Positions 55,277 to 64,000 of a stretch of 64,000 nucleotides of DNA are shown here, in pieces. Position 1 is the stretch's first letter, and each line of letters starts with the position of its first letter. Where the stretch lies: assembly GCF_025244905.1 (NCBI RefSeq), contig NZ_CP104285.1, positions 3,286,001 to 3,350,000 of the forward strand, given 5' to 3'. This DNA is from Enterobacter mori (lineage in GTDB: Bacteria > Pseudomonadota > Gammaproteobacteria > Enterobacterales > Enterobacteriaceae). The position numbers and the translations under genes were made by a program. Below the pieces are notes generated by a model, which was not told where the DNA came from, searched no databases, and saw only the letters and a list, made by a program, of their open reading frames with translations.

Positions 55277-56289
55277 TATTTACGTCCCGCCGCCAGCAGT
55301 TTGTCTAACTCACCGCCGCTGACAAAATGCGTTTTCATCACGTCAGGCCATGAGCCGAAATGGTCTTCCACGCGGAACAAATCGGTCTGCGGGAATTTAT
55401 CTTTCAGCTTGTTCATCACGTCCGGGTTGTTCACGCGGTAGTAGTAATCGGTAATGATGGTCTGCGCCTGCGGGCTGTACAGGTAGTTGAGATAGGCTTT
55501 TGCCGCTTTCTCGGTACCGTTTGCCTGCACGTTTTTATCCACCCAGGCCACCGGGAACTCGGCCAGGATGTTGGTTTTCGGGATAACCACTTCGAATCCC
55601 TGCGCTTCGTATTGTTTACGGATATTGTTTACTTCAGATTCGAAGCTGATCAGAACATCGCCAAGACCGCGCTCAGCGAAGGTTGTGGTCGCGCCGCGGC
55701 CGCCGGTATCAAACACTTCGACGTTTTTAAGGAATTGGGTCATGAACTGTTCGGTCTTCGCTTTATCGTTACCGTCAGCTTTATCCGCCGCGCCCCACGC
55801 CGCCAGATAGGTATAGCGGGCGTTACCGGAGGTTTTTGGGTTCGGGAAAATCAGTTTTACGTCGGAACGCACTAGGTCGTTCCAGTCGTGGATGTTCTTC
55901 GGGTTGCCCTTACGCACCAGGAAGCCCATGGTGGAATAGAACGGCGAGCTGTTGTTAGGCAGACGGCTCTGCCAGTCCGCCGGGAGCAGCTTGCCTTTGT
56001 CGTGCAGGATCTGCACGTCAGTCACCTGGTTATAGGTCACCACATCCGCTTTCAGACCCTGCAAAATCGCCAGCGCCTGCTTGGACGACCCTGCGTGGGA
56101 CTGCTTGATGGTCAGCTTGTCGCCGTTATTGTCTTTCGCCCACTGCTGTTCGAACGGTGGATTAAGGGCGGCAAACAGCTCGCGGGAGACGTCATACGAA
56201 CTATTCAACAGTTCAGTCGCCTGCGCCTGCGCCACCAGCAGTAAACCTGCCAGTGCCAGCGATCCTTTTTTTAGTACAGTAATGGCCAT
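55276..56289 (-). CDS. cysP: Thiosulfate/sulfate-binding periplasmic protein CysP
   Basis: A 337-residue periplasmic binding protein with signal peptide [20 protein letters not shown] and the mature start [15 protein letters not shown]. Ligand-pocket segments QSHAGSSKQ and [17 protein letters not shown] are conserved. First gene of cysPTWAM. The upstream sequence closely follows the E. coli cysP leader. Confidence 0.97.
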   Translation of the reverse strand: MAITVLKKGSLALAGLLLVAQAQATELLNSSYDVSRELFAALNPPFEQQWAKDNNGDKLTIKQSHAGSSKQALAILQGLKADVVTYNQVTDVQILHDKGKLLPADWQSRLPNNSSPFYSTMGFLVRKGNPKNIHDWNDLVRSDVKLIFPNPKTSGNARYTYLAAWGAADKADGNDKAKTEQFMTQFLKNVEVFDTGGRGATTTFAERGLGDVLISFESEVNNIRKQYEAQGFEVVIPKTNILAEFPVAWVDKNVQANGTEKAAKAYLNYLYSPQAQTIITDYYYRVNNPDVMNKLKDKFPQTDLFRVEDHFGSWPDVMKTHFVSGGELDKLLAAGRK

Positions 56290-56294
56290 TGCGC

Positions 56295-56385
56295 ACCCTT
56301 ATAAATGTGATGACTATCTTATAGTCATAATATTTATAACGAGGTCGAAAGGAGTAACGGTTTTATATACCGTTTGGTGATTTAG
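56295..56385 (-). promoter_or_regulatory. CysB-dependent cysP promoter region
   Basis: The sequence upstream of cysP, including the minus-strand CGGTATATAAAACCGTTACT and CGTTATAAATATTATGAC segments, is conserved with the E. coli cysP promoter, where CysB with N-acetylserine activates. Exact binding half-sites were not resolved. Confidence 0.6.
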
Positions 56386-56412
56386 AAGCAGAAAAGGGAA
56401 TAAGGCATTAAT

Positions 56413-56449
56413 CCCCTCTCCCCTTTGGGGAGAGGGTCAGGGTGAGGGG
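56413..56449. repeat. Dispersed hairpin repeat, copy 2 (inverted)
   Basis: The reverse complement of this stretch matches the repeat at 5410-5445 at every position but one. It lies directly after the yfeX stop codon, where the hairpin could act at the mRNA 3' end. Confidence 0.85.
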
Positions 56450-56451
56450 CA

Positions 56452-57378
<927 letters not shown>

Positions 57379-57443
57379 TCAGTGTGGCATTGATGGCGGC
57401 TATTATACCCGGATTTCAGCAAGACGGTTTGTTCAGGCGCAAA

Positions 57444-58019
57444 TTACTGCTTCCAGAGTATTTTGCTCACTTTCCAGTTTTTCAGCGTGTCGTCAGATGG
57501 CATTAACCCCTCCGGGCCGCTCCACTCACCGGTGAACAGGTAGCTGATGTGCTGGCTGCCTTCAGCCTTACATTCCACCGCAACCTTGTCGTCAGACGGC
57601 ACGCTGGTGCAGTTGCCGAACGCCTGTTTATACAGTTCGTTAAACGGCGTACCCACTTTCACACCGGTTGCGGTTGGAATGTCTTCATCCATCACCGCAA
57701 TACGGTTTACCGTGCCTTTATCGCCGTTAATCACCAGCGCCAGCGTGTCGCCCTTCATCGCTTCGAAGTAACGCACGATATTGCCATTTTCAGTTTTCAT
57801 GCCGCTGCGCAGGCGATAATCGCTGCTCAGGGCATCCTGAATCGCATCCTGATCCAGCGCCGTTGACGCGGTAATTTTTCCTACGCCCTGCTCGGTCACT
57901 TCGGTTGAAGAACCAAACCAGTTCCACGGATAGGCTGCAGACCAGTTAATAGAGGAGAGCGTCGAACAGCCGGTTAACGCCAGCGGCAGAGCGCATAAAA
58001 GTAAACGCAGCGATTTCAT
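57444..58019 (-). CDS. yfeY: YfeY, outer-membrane-type lipoprotein (DUF1131)
   Basis: A 191-residue lipoprotein with lipobox LTGC (MKSLRLLLCALPLALTGCSTLSS). It belongs to the RpoE-regulated lipoprotein family; E. coli yfeY is a sigma-E regulon member. Precise function unknown. It follows yfeZ by 63 bases. Confidence 0.93.
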   Translation of the reverse strand: MKSLRLLLCALPLALTGCSTLSSINWSAAYPWNWFGSSTEVTEQGVGKITASTALDQDAIQDALSSDYRLRSGMKTENGNIVRYFEAMKGDTLALVINGDKGTVNRIAVMDEDIPTATGVKVGTPFNELYKQAFGNCTSVPSDDKVAVECKAEGSQHISYLFTGEWSGPEGLMPSDDTLKNWKVSKILWKQ

Positions 58020-58082
58020 TAAAACGTCCTTTCTGAGTAAATCAACGCTTGTTGGAGTGCGACTTCGACAAAAAGTGCCGAA

Positions 58083-58532
58083 TTAATCATCCTGATGCCT
58101 AAAACAGGCGCGAAGGCGTGGATTGGTCAGCAGCCACAGCAGCGCCACGATATCGGCTACGACCAGCGCAATACCGATACCCGTGAGCGGCTCACCGTAC
58201 CACCAGAGTACCGGCTGCCAGAAGAGCAGCGCAATCTGGGCAAGGATCAGCAGCCAGCGAAGCGCCCCCCAAAAGCGTGGGATCAGATGCCGCCGTCCGC
58301 TGACCAAAAACGCCAGCACGGCCGGAATGCCCGGCAGTAATCCAATCCAGAATGCATCGTGATCGGGATAGAAGAGATTCAGCAGCGTGTCGCCCTGCCC
58401 GCGCGACGCTCCGGCCATTACAAACAGCACCCAGGTGCGGGCCTGTAGCAGCAGAACGCACCAGAACAGAAAAGGCAGCCTGACGCGGCCCTGCGCGTCA
58501 TAGTCTGCCGGATGGATCTCAGTACTCTTCAT
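58083..58532 (-). CDS. yfeZ: YfeZ, inner-membrane protein (DUF2919)
   Basis: A 149-residue protein with four hydrophobic segments ([68 protein letters not shown]). The role is unknown. Its start overlaps the ypeA stop by 14 bases. Confidence 0.9.
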   Translation of the reverse strand: MKSTEIHPADYDAQGRVRLPFLFWCVLLLQARTWVLFVMAGASRGQGDTLLNLFYPDHDAFWIGLLPGIPAVLAFLVSGRRHLIPRFWGALRWLLILAQIALLFWQPVLWWYGEPLTGIGIALVVADIVALLWLLTNPRLRACFRHQDD

Positions 58533-58944
58533 CTTCGATCAAACGCTTGCCCAGGGTCAGTACGTCAGCGTGCTCGTAGCCCAGACGCTCATACATGCCC
58601 AGCACCACGTCGTTATCTTCTCGCACCATAATCTGAATTTTCGGACAGCCGCGGGCGATGAGTTTCTTTTCCAGGCGATTGAGCAGCGCATTGGCAATGC
58701 CGCGCGCCCGGTATTCCGGATGCACGCCCAGATAATAGGCCGAGCCCCGGTGGCCGTCGTAACCGCCCATCACCGTACCGACAACCTCACCGTTCACTTC
58801 TGCGACCAGAAACAAACTGACGTCGTGATTCACCTTACGTTCGATGTCCATTTCCGGGTCGTTCCACGGACGCAGCAGATCGCAGCGCTCCCAAAGGGTA
58901 ATCACCTCTTCGAAATCTTCCTGGCGAAAAACGCGTATCTCCAT
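58519..58944 (-). CDS. ypeA: YpeA, GNAT-family acetyltransferase
   Basis: A 141-residue GNAT protein with the acetyl-CoA loop [17 protein letters not shown] (about residues 82-98) and the start [18 protein letters not shown]. The acceptor substrate is unknown. ATG 58944 is chosen by alignment to E. coli; the frame upstream to 59007 is unconserved. Confidence 0.94.
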   Translation of the reverse strand: MEIRVFRQEDFEEVITLWERCDLLRPWNDPEMDIERKVNHDVSLFLVAEVNGEVVGTVMGGYDGHRGSAYYLGVHPEYRARGIANALLNRLEKKLIARGCPKIQIMVREDNDVVLGMYERLGYEHADVLTLGKRLIEDEEY

Positions 58945-59156
58945 GGTATTAACCGCCTTTTTGGGTTTTAAAACAGTGATTATGGCGTGAACCCTGCGTT
59001 TAGCCAATAACCGGGGAAAATCTCGCCAAAATTTGGCATAATGTCACTTTGTCACGTATTGAAATGAAAAGTAAAACAATTATCAATAAGGACTGTCGTA
59101 ACGGTAATCACGATACGATATAACACCAGGATCGCAATTTTTACTATTCAGGCCGC

Positions 59157-60931
<1,775 letters not shown>

Positions 60932-60933
60932 CT

Positions 60934-61000
60934 GCCGGATGGCGCTGCGCTTATCCGGCCTACTCAACCCGTAGGTCGGGTAAGCGAACGCGCCACCCGA
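60934..61000. repeat. REP pair (BIME) between hemF and maeB
   Basis: GCCGGATGGCGCTGCGCTTA and GTAAGCGAACGCGCCACCCGA form two opposed REP-like units between converging genes. Confidence 0.8.
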
Positions 61001-61010
61001 CTCACAATGC

Positions 61011-63290
61011 TTACAGCGGCTGCGTCTGCGCCTCAACCACCGCCAGCGCCACCATATTCACGATACGGCGCACGGAGGCAATCGGCGTTAACACATGCAC
61101 CGGTTTCGCCACGCCCATCAGCACCGGTCCTACGGTCACCCCTTCAGAGCTGGAGACGCGCAGCAGGTTATAGCTGATACGCGCCGCCTCCACGTTTGGC
61201 ATAATCAGTATGTTGGCCGATCCCTTCAGCGGGCTGTCCGGCATGCGTTCGTTACGGATGCTCTCCACCAGCGCGGCATCACCGTGCATTTCCCCGTCAA
61301 TCATCAGCTCCGGCGCACGCTCACGCACCAGATCCAGCGTCTGACGCATTTTGCAGGCCGCCGCGGATTTAGACGAACCAAAGTTCGAATGCGACAGCAG
61401 CGCCACCTTCGGCTCGATACCAAAGCGGCGTACGGTCTCGGCGGCCATCACGGTGATTTCTGCCAGCTCGTCCGGCGTCGGATCGTCATTGACGTAGGTG
61501 TCAGCGATAAAGGTGTTGCCGCTTGGCAGCAGCAGCGCGTTCATCGCCCCGGCGGTATGAACGCCGTCGCGATAGCCGAAGATCTCCTGCACCACGCTAA
61601 AGTGCTCGTGATAATCGCCGATGGTGCCGCAGATCAGCGCATCCGCCTCGCCGCGATGCACCATGATCGCGCCGATCACCGTCGTGTTGCCGATCACCGC
61701 TTTCTGCGCCTGCTCCTGGGTAATCCCGCGACGCTTCATGATCGCGTAGTATTCGCTCCAGTACTCCTTGAAGCGCGGATCGGATTCGTTGTTAACGATC
61801 TCAAAGTCGACGCCCGGCTTAATCTGCAGGCCGAGCTTCTGAATGCGCATCTCGATGACGCTCGGACGACCAATCAGGATCGGCTTCGCCAGCCCTAAGG
61901 TGATCAGCTCCTGCGTCGCGTGCAGCACCCGCGCCTCTTCCCCTTCCGCCAGCACCACGCGTTTTGCGTCGGCGCGCGCCTGAGAGAAGATCGGCTTCAT
62001 GAACAGGTTAGTTTTGTAGACGAATTCGGTGAGCTTATCGACGTAAGCGTCGAAATCCTGAATCGGTCGCGTCGCCACGCCGGAGTCCATCGCCGCTTTG
62101 GCAACGGCTGGCGCAATTTTCACAATCAGGCGCGGATCAAACGGTTTTGGAATGATATAGTCCGGGCCAAAGCTCAAATCCTGATCGCCGTACGCAGACG
62201 CGACCACTTCGCTCTGCTCAGCGTGCGCCAGCTCCGCGATGGCGTGAACGGCGGCAAGCTTCATCTCTTCGTTGATCGCAGTTGCACCCACATCCAGCGC
62301 ACCGCGGAAGATGAACGGGAAGCAGAGCACGTTGTTCACCTGGTTCGGGTAGTCCGAACGACCTGTACAGATAATGGCATCTTCACGCACCGCTTTCGCC
62401 AGCGGCGGCAGGATTTCCGGTTCCGGGTTCGCCAGGGCCAGGATCATTGGCGCACGCGCCATCTTCTTCACCATCTCCTGGGTCAGCACTTTCGGGCCGG
62501 AACAGCCGAGGAAGATATCCGCGCCGTCAATAACGTCCTCAAGCGTGCGTTTGCCGTCGTCTTCTACCGCGTACGCCGCCTTGGTTTCCGCCATGTTCGG
62601 CTCGCGGTCTTTATAAATAACGCCCTTCGAGTCGCAGACCACAATGTTGTGCTTCTGCATACCCAGCGCCACCAGCAGGTTCATACAGGCAATCGCCGCC
62701 GCGCCCGCGCCGGAAACGACCATGCGCACGTCGGAGAGATTTTTCTCGACCACGCGCAGGCCGTTCAGAATGGCGGCGGTGCTGATAATCGCGGTCCCGT
62801 GCTGGTCATCATGGAACACGGGAATGTTCATACGCTCGCGCAGCTTCTGCTCGATATAGAAACATTCCGGCGCTTTGATGTCTTCCAGGTTGATACCGCC
62901 GAAGGTCGGCTCCAGCGCGGCCACCACGTTGATGAATTTATCGGGATCGAGTTCGTCCACCTCGATATCGAACACGTCGATACCGGCGAATTTCTTGAAC
63001 AGAACGCCCTTCCCTTCCATCACCGGCTTACCGGCCAGCGCGCCAATGTTGCCCAGCCCCAGCACCGCCGTGCCGTTAGAAATAACGGCGACAAGGTTAC
63101 CGCGCGCGGTGTATTTGTAGGCCGCCAGCGGATCTTTTTCGATCTCCAGACACGGCGCAGCTACGCCCGGTGAGTAGGCCAGCGCCAGATCGCGCTGTGT
63201 TGCCAGCGGCTTGGTTGGGGAGACCTGGATTTTACCGGGGACGGGGAACTCGTGAAAATCGAGGGCACTCTGTTTCAACTGCTCATCCAT
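61011..63290 (-). CDS. maeB: NADP-dependent malic enzyme MaeB with phosphotransacetylase-like domain
   Basis: Converts malate to pyruvate and CO2 with NADP. At 759 residues it is the long form: malic enzyme domain (residues 1-430) with [12 protein letters not shown], catalytic Lys in [15 protein letters not shown], metal site [12 protein letters not shown] and NADP motif [16 protein letters not shown], followed by a PTA-like domain (about 430-759) that allosterically regulates the enzyme. It diverges from talA. Confidence 0.97.
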   Translation of the reverse strand: MDEQLKQSALDFHEFPVPGKIQVSPTKPLATQRDLALAYSPGVAAPCLEIEKDPLAAYKYTARGNLVAVISNGTAVLGLGNIGALAGKPVMEGKGVLFKKFAGIDVFDIEVDELDPDKFINVVAALEPTFGGINLEDIKAPECFYIEQKLRERMNIPVFHDDQHGTAIISTAAILNGLRVVEKNLSDVRMVVSGAGAAAIACMNLLVALGMQKHNIVVCDSKGVIYKDREPNMAETKAAYAVEDDGKRTLEDVIDGADIFLGCSGPKVLTQEMVKKMARAPMILALANPEPEILPPLAKAVREDAIICTGRSDYPNQVNNVLCFPFIFRGALDVGATAINEEMKLAAVHAIAELAHAEQSEVVASAYGDQDLSFGPDYIIPKPFDPRLIVKIAPAVAKAAMDSGVATRPIQDFDAYVDKLTEFVYKTNLFMKPIFSQARADAKRVVLAEGEEARVLHATQELITLGLAKPILIGRPSVIEMRIQKLGLQIKPGVDFEIVNNESDPRFKEYWSEYYAIMKRRGITQEQAQKAVIGNTTVIGAIMVHRGEADALICGTIGDYHEHFSVVQEIFGYRDGVHTAGAMNALLLPSGNTFIADTYVNDDPTPDELAEITVMAAETVRRFGIEPKVALLSHSNFGSSKSAAACKMRQTLDLVRERAPELMIDGEMHGDAALVESIRNERMPDSPLKGSANILIMPNVEAARISYNLLRVSSSEGVTVGPVLMGVAKPVHVLTPIASVRRIVNMVALAVVEAQTQPL

Positions 63291-63579
63291 CTTATTTTTC
63301 CTTTCACGTATCGGTCAAAAGGGTGACGAAAGCGATCCTGATGCACACCCTGGTGTGCCGTCTAGTATCGCCTCAGGCCGTCTCCTAAACTTTGAAGGCT
63401 GCCAAACTCTCACCATCACACATTAAAAATTGTTATCAATTTATAACAGCCATGTTACCCGTCTCAAAAGCAATGCCTCCCCCGTCTGCTATGCTTTTTT
63501 GTTAAGTCCATCATGATTTTCTCAGAAGTGTGAACTAACGCACTCGATTAACTCTTTTATTTCCAAGGAGTAATGACTT

Positions 63580-64000
63580 ATGAACCAGCTAGACGGCATC
63601 AAACAATTCACCACCGTGGTGGCAGACAGCGGCGATATCGAGTCGATTCGCCACTATCAGCCGGAAGATGCGACCACCAACCCTTCGCTGCTGCTCAAGG
63701 CGGCCGGACTTGCTCATTTTAATCATCTGATTGATGACGCCATTGCCTACGGTAAACTGCGCGGGAAAACGCAGGAGCAGCAGGTCGCCGAAGCCAGCGA
63801 CAAGCTGGCGGTTAATTTTGGTGCAGAAATTCTGAAAAGCATCCCGGGGCGCGTGTCGACCGAAGTGGACGCCCGCCTCTCTTTTGATAAAGAAAAAAGC
63901 GTTAACAAAGCCCGTCGCCTGGTGGAACTCTACCAGGAGCAGGGGATTGATAAGTCACGCATCCTGATCAAGCTGGCGTCCACCTGGGAAGGCATCCGCG
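63580..64000 (+). CDS. talA: Transaldolase A (N-terminal part; 3' end outside window)
   Basis: The frame starts at ATG 63580 with AAGGAG nine bases upstream and runs open to the window edge, giving 140 residues. The N-terminus [20 protein letters not shown] and the Schiff-base lysine segment [12 protein letters not shown] identify transaldolase, closest to TalA. It acts in the non-oxidative pentose phosphate pathway. The 289-base gap to maeB holds both promoters; TATAGG-like or strong hexamers were not convincing. Confidence 0.93.
   Translation, partial: MNQLDGIKQFTTVVADSGDIESIRHYQPEDATTNPSLLLKAAGLAHFNHLIDDAIAYGKLRGKTQEQQVAEASDKLAVNFGAEILKSIPGRVSTEVDARLSFDKEKSVNKARRLVELYQEQGIDKSRILIKLASTWEGIR

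Overview
The window is chromosomal DNA from an enterobacterium close to Enterobacter (E. cloacae complex-like). Two things point there. The gene order follows the Escherichia coli K-12 flk-to-talA region almost gene for gene. An indolepyruvate decarboxylase gene (ipdC), which E. coli lacks and which closely resembles the E. cloacae enzyme as I remember it, sits between yfeO and ypeC. Coding density is high and nearly every gene has a recognisable E. coli orthologue. There is no rRNA operon, CRISPR array, intact insertion sequence or prophage. I see no evidence for a large undescribed multi-gene system; the novelty lies in RNA-gene and repeat structures and in one broken gene.

Region by region. 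1-15.5 kb: end of flk, yfcJ, fabB, mnmC, yfcL, epmC, yfcA, mepA, aroC, prmB, smrB, sixA, then the fadI-fadJ beta-oxidation operon and yfcZ. 15.5-19.3 kb: fadL (split by an in-frame amber codon), mlaA, yfdC and tRNA-Arg(CCU), which has no encoded CCA. 19.5-30.8 kb: lpxP, the 23-residue membrane peptide gene ypdK, alaC, the pyruvate-sensing pair ypdA-ypdB, glk, yfeO, the ipdC/aldo-keto reductase insertion and ypeC. 30.8-39.3 kb: mntH, nupC, pdeA, two tRNA-Ala genes, the HTH pair yfeC-yfeD, gltX, then three tRNA-Val genes and one tRNA-Lys gene. 39.33-39.84 kb: a perfect 155-bp tandem repeat array in which each unit carries the last 18 bases of the tRNA-Lys gene plus a terminator, resembling the rtT repeats behind E. 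coli tyrT. 39.9-50.6 kb: a FlxA-like gene with a sigma-28-type promoter, yfeR, yfeH, ypeB, ligA, zipA, cysZ, cysK and ptsH-ptsI-crr. 50.6-64 kb: pdxK, cysM and cysPTWA, then yfeX, yfeY, yfeZ, ypeA, amiA, hemF, maeB and the start of talA.

Functional groups. Fatty-acid genes (fabB, fadI-fadJ, fadL) share FadR-like operators, and fabB also has a FabR palindrome. The cysteine and sulfate genes (cysZ, cysK, cysM, cysP-T-W-A) surround the general PTS genes. Compared with E. coli K-12, several accessory loci are absent at their usual positions: the yfc fimbrial operon (smrB/sixA), the argW-associated island, the fry PTS genes (ypdB/glk), xapAB (lysV/yfeR), yfeK-yfeS, the ucpA-mur block (cysP/yfeX) and the eut operon (hemF/maeB).

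All family assignments come from recognising sequence motifs and from memory of E. coli proteins. No database search was run.
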